Shown here: one piece after another, positions 1 to 6,976 of the stretch
Layout of the letters: every line of letters starts with the position of its first letter
Position numbering within the stretch: the first letter of the stretch is position 1
Origin: Hymenobacter ruricola
Lineage (GTDB): Bacteria > Bacteroidota > Bacteroidia > Cytophagales > Hymenobacteraceae
Direction: 5' to 3'
DNA: 64,000 nt
Assembly: GCF_015694525.1 (NCBI RefSeq)
Contig: NZ_JADQDM010000019.1
Span: forward strand, 39,574-103,573
Program-made: the position numbers and the translations under genes
The notes under the pieces: generated by a model
What the model was told of the DNA's origin: nothing
Databases searched by the model: none
Seen by the model: only the letters and a program-made list of their open reading frames with translations

Positions 1-17
1 CGAAAAACCTGTGCCCC

Positions 18-70
18 GAGGCTGAGCTTCGGCCCGATAGAACGTGCCGCGTGGACCGAAGCCCAGCTTC
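18..70. terminator. Hairpin downstream of the S41 protease
   Basis: An inverted repeat pairs 18-32 with 56-70 (15-nt arms, two mismatches, 23-nt loop) just past the stop codon of the minus-strand protease. There is no good T-run, so a terminator role is only inferred from position. Confidence 0.35.
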
Positions 71-80
71 AGAGTACAAC

Positions 81-1757
81 TTATTTCCCCAGCAGCGCCA
101 GCTGCGCCGAGCTGTCGCTCACGGCGTGCAGGGCGCGCTGCAGTTCCTGGTCCTGCTCGCGCAGCACCGTGTAGTAAGCCACTGTGCCGTAGGCGCTGCG
201 GGCGATGTAAGCCTTCAGTTGATTGCGCAGCAGCGGCGCGCAGCGGTGCACGGTGCCTGCGTCGGCCCTCACGCCATCCTGGGCGGCCTGGGCAGCCAGG
301 CTTGTCAACTGCGCATCCGAAATACGGAACGTGGCGTTAAACTGCTCGAAGCGCAGGCCTTCCAGCTCGGCTTTGTGGCCCTGGTAGAAGTTCAGGGCGA
401 AGGCGCGGGCCACGCCGTGGCTCAGCAGCCGCGTGTAGTAGGCCGAGTGCGCGATGGAGTCGCGGGCCACGAATACGTCGGGCGTGATGCCGCCGCCGCC
501 GTACACGGTGCGGCCGTGGTCGGTGCGGAAGCGCAACTCTTTGGCAAACTTGATGCTGTCGGCCGAAACCAACTCGCCGCGGGCAGCACGGTTGGCCACG
601 TCGGCGCTGTACTCGGCGTAGTTGGCGCCGTAGGGCTTCTGGATGGAGCGGCCGGCCGGCGTGTAGTAGCGCGCAATGGTGAGGCGCAGCTCGCCGCCAT
701 CGCTGAGGGTGATGGGCTGCTGCACCAAACCCTTGCCAAAGGTGCGGCGTCCCACCAGGATGGCACGGTCGTGGTCCTGCAGGGCCCCGGCCACCACCTC
801 AGCGGCCGAGGCGCTGCCTTCGTCCACCAGCACCACCAGGGCGCCTTCCTCAAATTCGCCGGCCACTTTGGCGTAGGTCTGCGAGTCGTACTGCTCGCCC
901 TTGCCGTCGGTGTACACGATTTTGCGCGAGCCACCGATGAACTCATCGGCCAGCCGGGTGGCGCGGTCCAGGTAGCCGCCGGGGTTGCCGCGCAGGTCCA
1001 GCACGAGGCGCGTGAGGCCCTGCCGGCGCAGGTCCACGAGCGCGGCCTTGAACTCATCGTACGTATTGGAGGCAAAGCGGCTCACCTTGATGTAGCCGGT
1101 CTGGTCGTCCACCAGGTACGCGGCGTCAATCGAGGAATTGGCAATGCGGCTGCGGGCGATGCTCACGCTCAGGTTGCGGCCCAGGGGCCGGCGGCGCAGC
1201 TCCACGGTGAGGCTGCTGCCGCGGGGGCCGCGCAGCAGCTCGCTCAGCCGGGCGGTGCTGAGGTGGGCGCCCGACACCCGCTTGCCTCCGATGCTCAGAA
1301 TCTGGTCGCCGGGCTGCACGCCGGCCTGCTCGGCCGGGCCGCCGCTGAGCGGGGCCACCACCGTCATGGTATCGCGGAAGAGGTTGAACTCGATGCCCAC
1401 GCCGTCGTAGTCGCTTTGCAGGAAGGCGTCGGTTTTCTGGCGGTCGCGCGCCGGGATGTACACGGAGTGCGGGTCGAGCTTTTCCAGCATCTGGCCCACG
1501 GCGTAGTCCGCGAGGCCTTCCGTGTCAACGGAGTCAGCGTAGTCGCGGTCCACGTAGCTCAGGATTTCCTTGAAGCGCAGGTAGCCGCGGGCCGTGGCGT
1601 CGGGATTTTCTGACGAAGGCCGGAAGGGGTTGTTGGCCACCAGCACGCCGCAGGCCATGGCCAGGGCAAGCAACACGCCCTGCCGCAGCCACCCACGCCG
1701 CGGCCGGGGGGCAGCAGCGTGGACGGGTTCCGGAACAACGGGAGGGGTAGCAGACAT
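81..1757 (-). CDS. S41 family C-terminal processing peptidase (CtpA/Prc type)
   Basis: Periplasmic serine protease of family S41A that cuts proteins near their C-termini, 558 residues. It has an N-terminal membrane anchor at about residues 25-41, a PDZ domain at about 115-190 that would bind the substrate tail, and the S41 catalytic core at about 220-400. The Ser/Lys dyad is visible: Ser317 in the GSASAAE motif and Lys342 in TFGKGLVQ. The start is supported by a Bacteroidota-type promoter about 50 nt upstream. It is transcribed away from ruvX, with a shared 416-nt AT-rich spacer. The family assignment is firm; the physiological substrates are unknown. Confidence 0.93.
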   Translation of the reverse strand: MSATPPVVPEPVHAAAPRPRRGWLRQGVLLALAMACGVLVANNPFRPSSENPDATARGYLRFKEILSYVDRDYADSVDTEGLADYAVGQMLEKLDPHSVYIPARDRQKTDAFLQSDYDGVGIEFNLFRDTMTVVAPLSGGPAEQAGVQPGDQILSIGGKRVSGAHLSTARLSELLRGPRGSSLTVELRRRPLGRNLSVSIARSRIANSSIDAAYLVDDQTGYIKVSRFASNTYDEFKAALVDLRRQGLTRLVLDLRGNPGGYLDRATRLADEFIGGSRKIVYTDGKGEQYDSQTYAKVAGEFEEGALVVLVDEGSASAAEVVAGALQDHDRAILVGRRTFGKGLVQQPITLSDGGELRLTIARYYTPAGRSIQKPYGANYAEYSADVANRAARGELVSADSIKFAKELRFRTDHGRTVYGGGGITPDVFVARDSIAHSAYYTRLLSHGVARAFALNFYQGHKAELEGLRFEQFNATFRISDAQLTSLAAQAAQDGVRADAGTVHRCAPLLRNQLKAYIARSAYGTVAYYTVLREQDQELQRALHAVSDSSAQLALLGK

Positions 1758-1804
1758 TAATGGAGTATAGTTGTTAGCGTATAGAATAAATTGTAAGTTG
1801 AAAT

Positions 1805-1836
1805 CAAAACTATTGAAACTTTCTCAGTTTATACAA
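1805..1836 (-). promoter_or_regulatory. Candidate Bacteroidota sigma-A promoter for the S41 protease
   Basis: On the minus strand TAGTTTTG (1812-1805) matches TAnnTTTG exactly, and TTG at 1836-1834 lies 21 nt upstream, within the spacing expected for the -33 element. The predicted transcript starts about 40 nt before the ATG. Confidence 0.55.
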
Positions 1837-2094
1837 CAAACAGATAGTGGGAAGCCAATTTCTTTAATAAATACAGTATTTTAGATTCAAAAAGCAAATA
1901 AAGGGGTTAAATATCCGGGATATTGCAATTGAAAATCAATCTTAATGACGCTCATTTTGACGAGTAAATTTATAACTTTACTCATTTAACATTGAAGTAC
2001 TTTCGATAAGCCGGGGCAAAACCTCGCCGAGCAAAGGTCTTTTCGATGTCGGCGGGGGCGTGGTGTGGCAACTACGACAACGGTTGAGCTTCGG

Positions 2095-2123
2095 TTTGGG
2101 CCCTGCCCCTGCCCGTATCTTTG
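2095..2123 (+). promoter_or_regulatory. Candidate Bacteroidota sigma-A promoter for ruvX
   Basis: TTTG at 2095-2098, a 17-nt spacer and TATCTTTG at 2116-2123 match the Bacteroidota consensus at both boxes. The ruvX ATG is 51 nt downstream, so this promoter also argues against the longer reading frame that opens at 2060. Confidence 0.65.
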
Positions 2124-2173
2124 CCCCGGCGGCTCCGGCCGTCGCTTCCTCTACGCTTTTACCCCCCTGGCAC

Positions 2174-2599
2174 ATGGGCCGCATTCTCGCCATCGATTAC
2201 GGAAATAAGCGCGTGGGCCTCGCCGTGACCGACCCGCTGTGCCTCATTGCCTCGCCGCTGGAAACCATCCACAGCAAGGAATTGGTGGCGTACGTGAAGG
2301 CCTACCAGCAGCGCGAGCCCTTGCGGGCCGTGGTGGTGGGCATGCCGCGCACGCTGCTCAACGAGCCTACTGACGCCACCAGCGCCGTGGTGGGCCTGCT
2401 TCGCACGCTGCGCCGCGAGCTGCCCGACGTGCCCGTGCACGAGCTCGACGAACGGTTTACTTCGCGCATGGCCCACGCCGCCATGCTGGCCGGCGGCCTG
2501 GGCCAGAAGGCCCGCCGCGACAAGGCCACGGTGGACCGCGTGAGCGCCACCTTAATTTTGCAGTCGTTTCTCGAATCGCCGCTGATGCGGGACGTTTAA
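2174..2599 (+). CDS. ruvX: Putative Holliday junction resolvase / pre-16S rRNA nuclease RuvX (YqgF)
   Basis: A 141-residue protein with the YqgF/RuvX RNase H-like fold. The N-terminal strand carries the catalytic Asp in ILAIDYGNKRVG, and the C-terminal part carries the conserved DERFTS and K-x-RRDK-x-VDR motifs. Family members are about 140 residues, so the ATG at 2174 is preferred over the in-frame start at 2060, which would add 38 Pro/Ala-rich residues and lie upstream of the promoter. It acts in the cytoplasm in 16S rRNA 5'-end maturation and possibly recombination. The peptide deformylase gene follows after a palindromic repeat and is likely co-transcribed. Confidence 0.92.
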   Translation: MGRILAIDYGNKRVGLAVTDPLCLIASPLETIHSKELVAYVKAYQQREPLRAVVVGMPRTLLNEPTDATSAVVGLLRTLRRELPDVPVHELDERFTSRMAHAAMLAGGLGQKARRDKATVDRVSATLILQSFLESPLMRDV

Positions 2600-2614
2600 T
2601 AGTTGAATTACCGA

Positions 2615-2705
2615 AACGTCATGTCGAGCGCAGCCGAGACATCTCGCTCGGAAAACTAATTAGCTAAAGCACGCGAGATGTCTCGGCTGCGCTCGACATG
2701 ACGTT
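2615..2705. repeat. REP-like palindrome, copy A
   Basis: Perfect 33-nt inverted repeat (2615-2647 with 2673-2705) around a 25-nt AT-rich loop, between ruvX and def. The arm core is TCATGTCGAGCGCAGCCGAG followed by ACATCTCGC. Related copies occur at 5445, 36408, 37893, 40495 and 48072. In RNA it would form a very stable hairpin. Confidence 0.9.
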
Positions 2706-2726
2706 CCTTTTGACCATTTTACTACT

Positions 2727-3335
2727 ATGATTTATTCCATTGTCGCCATCGGCGACCCCGTGCTGAAAACCAAAGCCAAGAACCTGCCCGCCGACCTGCC
2801 CGCTGCCGAGCTCAAGCAGCTGGTGGCCGACATGTTTGAAACCATGTACTCCGCCAACGGCGTGGGGCTGGCCGCGCCCCAGATTGGCAAGGCCGTCCGC
2901 CTGTTTGTGATGGACTCGACCCCGATGGTGGAGCTGGACGAGGAAGACCTGGCCGAGCTGGAAGAAGGCGAAACGCCCGAGCCGCCCGTGAAGCGCGCCT
3001 TCCTCAACCCGCAGATGGTGAGCGAAACCGGCGAAGAATGGGGCTTTGAGGAAGGTTGCCTGAGCATTCCCGGCATCCGGGAGCTGGTGACGCGCCATGC
3101 CGACATCGTGCTGCGCTACGAGGACGAAAACCGCCAGGTGCACGAGGAAGCGTTTTCGGGCATGGCGGCTCGCATCATTCAGCACGAGTACGACCACCTG
3201 GAGGGCATCCTGTTCACCGACAAGCTCTCGGGCTTCAAAAAGCAGCTGCTGAAGGGCAAGCTGGCCCGCATCAGCAAGGGCGACGTGAAGCACGACTACC
3301 GCATGAAGTTTGCCGGCGACGGCAAGCGGCGGTAA
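2727..3335 (+). CDS. def: Peptide deformylase
   Basis: Removes the formyl group from the N-terminal methionine of nascent proteins in the cytoplasm; a metalloenzyme of 202 residues. All three family motifs are present: GVGLAAPQIG at 45-54, EGCLS at 109-113 with the metal ligand Cys111, and HEYDH at 153-157 with ligands His153 and His157 and catalytic Glu154. An acidic insertion at about 68-88 makes it a little longer than the E. coli enzyme, as is common in Bacteroidota. It lies in the same direction as ruvX, separated by REP copy A, and is followed by a perfect hairpin. Confidence 0.95.
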   Translation: MIYSIVAIGDPVLKTKAKNLPADLPAAELKQLVADMFETMYSANGVGLAAPQIGKAVRLFVMDSTPMVELDEEDLAELEEGETPEPPVKRAFLNPQMVSETGEEWGFEEGCLSIPGIRELVTRHADIVLRYEDENRQVHEEAFSGMAARIIQHEYDHLEGILFTDKLSGFKKQLLKGKLARISKGDVKHDYRMKFAGDGKRR

Positions 3336-3345
3336 TTTTTTGCTA

Positions 3346-3424
3346 TTTGTCATCCTGAGCATTCTGCGAGAGCAGAGACGAAGGACCTTCGTCTCTGCTC
3401 TCGCAGAATGCTCAGGATGACAAA
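3346..3424. repeat. Perfect 39-bp hairpin between def and the zinc PLC-like gene
   Basis: Arms 3346-3384 and 3386-3424 are perfectly complementary with a single central nucleotide. The outer part (TTTGTCATCCTGAGCATTCT) recalls the TCATG-CTGAGC core of the REP-like family, but the inner part differs. It starts 10 nt after the def stop codon and may act as its terminator. Its right arm carries ATG triplets that open a spurious upstream extension of the next gene. Confidence 0.85.
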
Positions 3425-3464
3425 AGAAACACAATTCCGCAGCCGGTTCCGTACCTTGTTAGCC

Positions 3465-4442
3465 GTGAAAAAATACGGACTGTTTCTGCTGCTTTGCTTG
3501 CCGCTCTTGCTGGCGGCCTACCAGGCCCAGGCCTGGGGATTTTTTGGCCACCGGCTGCTGAACCGGCTGGCCGTGTACACGCTGCCGCCGGGCATGTTTG
3601 GCTTTTACAAGGCCAACATCGACTACCTGACGGTGAACGCCACGCGGCCCGACTCGCGGCGCACCATCGTGCCCGACGAGGCCCCCAAGCACTTTCTGGA
3701 CGTGGACCGCTACGGCGACAGCGCCGAATACAAGCTCCCCCGCAAGTACGCCGACGCCGTGGCCCGCTACGGCGAAGACTCGCTGCAACGCCACGGCATC
3801 GTGCCCTGGAACGTGGTGGCCATGAAAAACCAGCTCACCGCCGCTTTCAAGGCCAAGGACACCGACCGGATTCTGCGCCTTTCGGCCGACATGGGGCACT
3901 ACGTGGCCGATGCCTGCGTGCCGCTGCACACCACCCGAAATTACAACGGCCAGCTCACCGGCCAGCGCGGCATCCACGGGCTGTGGGAGTCGCGGCTGCC
4001 CGAGCTGCTGAGCGCCGACTACGACCTGTTTACGGGCAAAGCGCAGTACCTCGACGACCCCACCAAGGCCATTTGGGCGGCCGTTATCCGCTCGCACGCG
4101 GCCGTCGATTCGGTGCTGCTGTTTGAGCGGCAGTTGACGGCGCAATCGGCCGGCGACCAGAAATTTGGCTACGAGCAGCGCGGCAACAACACGGTGCGCA
4201 CGTATTCGCGCGAGTTCAGCCGGGCCTACCACGCCCGGCTCAACGGGCAGGTGGAGCGCCAGATGCGCTACGCCGCGTCGCTGATTGGCAACTTCTGGTT
4301 TACCTGCTGGGTCGATGGCGGCTCGCCCGATTTGAGCCAGCTGCCGCGCACGCCGTCGGAAGTGGAAAAGCAACGGCTGGAGCGTGAGGCGAAGGAAGCC
4401 GCGGCCAAGCCCGTGGTGGCCGCGCCGGGGCACGACGAGTAA
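3465..4442 (+). CDS. Secreted zinc-dependent phospholipase C / S1-P1 nuclease-like protein
   Basis: About 325 residues. The GTG at 3465 gives a textbook signal peptide (MKKYGLFLLLCLPLLLAAY), with cleavage near AQA. The mature N-terminus starts WGFFGH, the Trp-plus-His arrangement used as a zinc ligand in the S1/P1 and PLC-C superfamily. Later come FLDVD, DMGHYVADACVPLH and IHGLWESRL, matching the trinuclear zinc site pattern of PF02265. Possible roles are secreted nucleic acid or phospholipid hydrolysis; the sequence does not decide which. The longer frame from 3408 begins inside the hairpin arm and is rejected. The C-terminal 30 residues are charged and low in complexity. Confidence 0.75.
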   Translation: MKKYGLFLLLCLPLLLAAYQAQAWGFFGHRLLNRLAVYTLPPGMFGFYKANIDYLTVNATRPDSRRTIVPDEAPKHFLDVDRYGDSAEYKLPRKYADAVARYGEDSLQRHGIVPWNVVAMKNQLTAAFKAKDTDRILRLSADMGHYVADACVPLHTTRNYNGQLTGQRGIHGLWESRLPELLSADYDLFTGKAQYLDDPTKAIWAAVIRSHAAVDSVLLFERQLTAQSAGDQKFGYEQRGNNTVRTYSREFSRAYHARLNGQVERQMRYAASLIGNFWFTCWVDGGSPDLSQLPRTPSEVEKQRLEREAKEAAAKPVVAAPGHDE

Positions 4443-4459
4443 ACGCTTCGCTTAATTAA

Positions 4460-4500
4460 GGAATGAGGAATTTGAGTTTTACCGGCTATTTCCTCATTCC
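4460..4500. repeat. Small inverted repeat between convergent genes
   Basis: GGAATGAGGAA (4460-4470) pairs perfectly with TTCCTCATTCC (4490-4500) across a 19-nt loop. It sits between the stop codons of the PLC-like gene and the Kir channel gene and overlaps the channel's last codons. It may terminate transcription from both sides, although no T-run follows. Confidence 0.5.
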
Positions 4501-5411
4501 TCATTGAGCGGCAGCGTCTCGTGCAGAAGGTCCAAATCGACCACGGCGATGCCGTCATCGTCGACCTCGTAGGCGCGAAGGAAGCGGCGGTGCCACTCTA
4601 TTTCGTCGTGGGTGTAGGAGTTGCGGGCGTGCACGTCCTGCGCAAAGGTGTCGTCGTAGCCTTTGAGCTGGATGATGATTTCCACGTCGAGGCGCTCATA
4701 ATCTTCAGCCTGAAGCTCGTAGAGCGGGCTTTCCGGGGTGATGTCGTGCACCAGCGTCCAGCTCAGCGGGAAAAAGCTGAGGGAGTCGCGCTCCAGCGGC
4801 AAAAAGGCATAAGTCTGGTCGGTGGTGACGGGGTGCACGGTTTTGAGCAGCACGCGGGCCTGCAAGTCAATGAGGATGTTGGAACGCTGGTTGGCGATGC
4901 GGAACTGCAGGCAGGGCAGGCCGTTGGCCCGGCGGCTGATGATGGCCGTGCGGCTGAAATGAATGCGCGCCGTGGGCCGCGAAAACCGCCCGTAGAGCAA
5001 GCCCGTGGCCAGCGCAAACGTGAGCACGCCCACCAAAGCCTCCATGCTCGACACGAAGCCCGAGCCGTTGGTGGCCGGGTACACGTGCCCGTAGCCGACG
5101 GAAGTGAAGGTTTGGATGGAGAAAAACAGCGCGCTCAGAAAGTCCTGCCACCAGCCGCGCGGCGCCATCACGCCCGGCAGGCTTTCGAGGCCGAGGGCGA
5201 GGTACACGAACGCAAACACCACGTTCAGCACGCTGAAAAACACCACCACTAGGCCGATGAACGGCCACCAGTTCATGCGGGTGAGCCATTGGTACGGGTC
5301 GTGGCGGTGCGGGCCGCCGCGCCGCCGCACGTTAAAAGAGCCGTCGTGGTTGATGGCCCGCTTGGTGCGGCGCGAGAACTTCTCGCCGATGCCGGGGTCG
5401 AGAGTGGGCAT
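4494..5411 (-). CDS. Inward-rectifier-type potassium channel (KirBac)
   Basis: About 305 residues from the ATG at 5411. Amphipathic slide helix near 40-48, TM1 at about 50-73, pore helix and selectivity filter TSVGYG at 103-108, TM2 at about 120-141, then a C-terminal immunoglobulin-like cytoplasmic domain of about 160 residues typical of Kir channels. It forms tetrameric K+ channels in the inner membrane. A frame opening at 5459 would add 16 residues, but its ATG lies inside REP-like copy B, so the downstream start is chosen. Convergent with the PLC-like gene. Confidence 0.9.
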   Translation of the reverse strand: MPTLDPGIGEKFSRRTKRAINHDGSFNVRRRGGPHRHDPYQWLTRMNWWPFIGLVVVFFSVLNVVFAFVYLALGLESLPGVMAPRGWWQDFLSALFFSIQTFTSVGYGHVYPATNGSGFVSSMEALVGVLTFALATGLLYGRFSRPTARIHFSRTAIISRRANGLPCLQFRIANQRSNILIDLQARVLLKTVHPVTTDQTYAFLPLERDSLSFFPLSWTLVHDITPESPLYELQAEDYERLDVEIIIQLKGYDDTFAQDVHARNSYTHDEIEWHRRFLRAYEVDDDGIAVVDLDLLHETLPLNEE

Positions 5412-5444
5412 TTTCGGTTTAGAAAGGGCAATTGGATAAGGCAC

Positions 5445-5561
5445 CACAAGAACGGTCATGCGGAACTTGTCGAAGCATCTCTACCGCGCAAGCAATCCAT
5501 TCGTATGGGGTAACTGCTGCGGTAGAGATGCTTCGACAAGCTCAGCATGACCGTTCTTGTG
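5445..5561. repeat. REP-like palindrome, copy B
   Basis: Arms 5445-5487 and 5519-5561 (43 nt, two mismatches) flank a 31-nt loop. The arm reads CACAAGAACGGTCATGC, then GGAACTTGTCGAAGCATCTC, then TACCGC, a variant of the family seen at 2615. It lies between the divergent Kir channel and DUF486 genes and contributes false start codons to both. Confidence 0.88.
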
Positions 5562-5593
5562 ACTCGCCAAAAATACCTTGCATCCCCCACTCC

Positions 5594-5968
5594 ATGAAAG
5601 GCGTCTATTCCCTGCTACTGCTCACCATCTCCAACCTGTTCATGACGTTTGCCTGGTACGGGCACCTGCACTTGTTCAAGAAAATGGCCTGGTTTGCCAA
5701 GCTGGGCCTGTTTGGCGTCATCCTCGTGAGCTGGGGCCTAGCGCTGTTTGAGTACATTTTTCAGGTGCCGGCCAACCGGCTGGGGTTCGAGGAAAACGGC
5801 GGGCCGTTCAGCCTGTTCCAGCTCAAGGTCATTCAGGAAGTCATCACCCTTACGGTGTTCACGGTGTGCGCCGTGTTCGTGTTCAAAACCGACAAGCTGG
5901 GCTGGAATCACATCGTGGGTTTCGTGCTGCTGGTGGCGGCGGTTTACGTCATCTTTAAGAAGTGGTAG
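5594..5968 (+). CDS. DMT family protein (DUF486), small membrane protein
   Basis: A 124-residue integral membrane protein with four predicted hydrophobic helices. It carries the DUF486 signatures FMTFAWYGHL, FEYIFQVPANR and GPFSLFQLKVIQEVITL, ending in a C-terminal helix and KKW. Related to the drug/metabolite transporter superfamily by fold; its substrate is unknown. The ATG at 5594 gives the normal family length. The frame that opens at 5432 reads through REP copy B and is rejected. Confidence 0.88.
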   Translation: MKGVYSLLLLTISNLFMTFAWYGHLHLFKKMAWFAKLGLFGVILVSWGLALFEYIFQVPANRLGFEENGGPFSLFQLKVIQEVITLTVFTVCAVFVFKTDKLGWNHIVGFVLLVAAVYVIFKKW

Positions 5969-5971
5969 CGG

Positions 5972-6005
5972 TTGGTGGGAGTTAGCGGCTTTTTCGGTAA
6001 TCTTG
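5972..6005 (+). promoter_or_regulatory. Possible promoter for the CD225-DUF2752 pair
   Basis: TTG at 5972-5974, a 23-nt spacer and TAATCTTG at 5998-6005 (one mismatch to TAnnTTTG). The start codon is 47 nt downstream. The spacing is at the long end of the accepted range. Confidence 0.35.
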
Positions 6006-6051
6006 CTGCTAATCCGGTTTCATCACCTCAAATCCCCATCAACAACTTCGC

Positions 6052-6381
6052 ATGGAGCAACCCTACCAACCCAATTCCGGCGCCGGCTTCGGCGGCATGC
6101 CGCCCATGGGCCCGCCGCCCAAAAACTGGCTCGTCGAGTCCATCCTCGTCACCATTTTCTGCTGCCTGCCCTTCGGCATCGTGGGCATCATCAAAGCCGC
6201 CGAAGTGAACAGCAAAATGGCTGCCGGGGACTATGCCGGGGCCCAGGAGTCGTCGCAGGCCGCCGGCAAGTGGACCAAAATCGGCTTCTTCGTGTCGCTG
6301 GCGGGCGGCGTTATCTACGGCTTGCTGCTGGCGTTTGGCATTGGCTCGGCCGTCATGTCGGGCATGACGGGTGCTCACTAA
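6052..6381 (+). CDS. CD225/dispanin family membrane protein
   Basis: 109 residues: a Gly/Pro/Met-rich cytoplasmic N-terminus (1-24), then NWLVESILVTIFCCLPFGI, which matches the CD225 re-entrant helix with its conserved CC pair. A short loop (KAAEVNSKMAAGDYAGA) and a second transmembrane helix at about 78-100 follow. Eukaryotic relatives (IFITM) alter membrane fusion; bacterial members have no settled function. The stop codon overlaps the GTG start of the next gene, so the two are translationally coupled. Confidence 0.85.
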   Translation: MEQPYQPNSGAGFGGMPPMGPPPKNWLVESILVTIFCCLPFGIVGIIKAAEVNSKMAAGDYAGAQESSQAAGKWTKIGFFVSLAGGVIYGLLLAFGIGSAVMSGMTGAH

Positions 6382-6775
6382 CAGCCGTTTCTGGCCGGCG
6401 GTGCTCTTGCTGGGAGCGTTGGGGCTCGGCGCCGTGTACTTCGTGCTCGACCCAGCCCAACACCCCTTTCCGCGGTGCCCGTTTTTGCTGCTCACGGGGC
6501 TGTATTGCCCCGGCTGCGGCTCGCAGCGGGCCCTGCACGCGCTGCTGCACGGCGAGGTGGGCCGCGCGGCCGGCTTCAACCTGCTGGCCGTGGCGTGCGC
6601 GCCGCTGCTGGCCGTGGGCGCCGCCGATGGCAGCCGCGCCTGGTTCACGGGCCGGGTGCAACGCGCGGCGCTGCTGTACCGGCCGTGGCCGGCGTGGCTG
6701 GTGGCGGGCGGCACGGTGGCTTTCGGCGTGCTGCGCAACCTGCCCGGGCCGCTGGGTGCGTGGCTGGCGCCGTAG
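6371..6775 (+). CDS. DUF2752 membrane protein
   Basis: 134 residues from a GTG start that overlaps the CD225 gene by 11 nt. The hallmark DUF2752 motif lies at about residues 46-55 (YCPGCGSQRA), after an N-terminal helix and FPRCPF; two more hydrophobic segments follow. The cysteines suggest metal binding or a redox role, but none is established. The pairing with a small membrane protein and the coupled translation suggest a joint membrane complex. A hairpin terminator lies just downstream. Confidence 0.85.
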   Translation: MLTNSRFWPAVLLLGALGLGAVYFVLDPAQHPFPRCPFLLLTGLYCPGCGSQRALHALLHGEVGRAAGFNLLAVACAPLLAVGAADGSRAWFTGRVQRAALLYRPWPAWLVAGGTVAFGVLRNLPGPLGAWLAP

Positions 6776-6798
6776 CCGGCCGGCGCTTTTTCACTACA

Positions 6799-6837
6799 AA
6801 TCCCTGGCTTGAGGCAGCTCAGCCGGGGATTTTCGTT
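6799..6837 (+). terminator. Rho-independent terminator after the DUF2752 gene
   Basis: AATCCCTGGCT (6799-6809) pairs with AGCCGGGGATT (6821-6831), 11 nt with one wobble and an 11-nt loop, followed by a T-rich tail (TTCGTTTT). Confidence 0.75.
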
Positions 6838-6976
6838 TTCGCCAGTTGGCGGCCCGGCTTGGGGTGGCGGCACTTGGCCCACGGTTCTTACAATAACCTC
6901 GCACCCCGGCCCGGCGTACCAGCGGCACTAGCGTTGGGCTCCCGCCCCGCGCTTTCGCCTGTCTTTTCTGCTGTTT

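Larger units (their letters stand above)
1758..2173. other. Divergent intergenic region between the S41 protease and ruvX
   Basis: The left part (1758-2010) is clearly AT-rich against the GC-rich genes on both sides and contains the protease promoter. The right part is GC-rich and contains the ruvX promoter. I see no credible gene here; a 71-codon minus-strand frame at 1978-2193 has no recognisable content. Confidence 0.7.

Noticed and set aside
51..1613. Long plus-strand open frame opposite the S41 protease (520 codons)
   Set aside because: It is an antisense shadow of a GC-rich gene with a clear S41 family match on the minus strand; its sequence is low in complexity (Ala/Val/Gly/His-rich).
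1978..2193. 71-codon minus-strand frame between the S41 gene and ruvX
   Set aside because: Crosses the ruvX promoter and start codon on the opposite strand and has no recognisable sequence.
2615..2705. Palindromes considered as insertion sequence ends or CRISPR-like repeats
   Set aside because: No transposase gene is between or next to them, spacing is irregular, and loops are short and unrelated; REP-like elements fit better.
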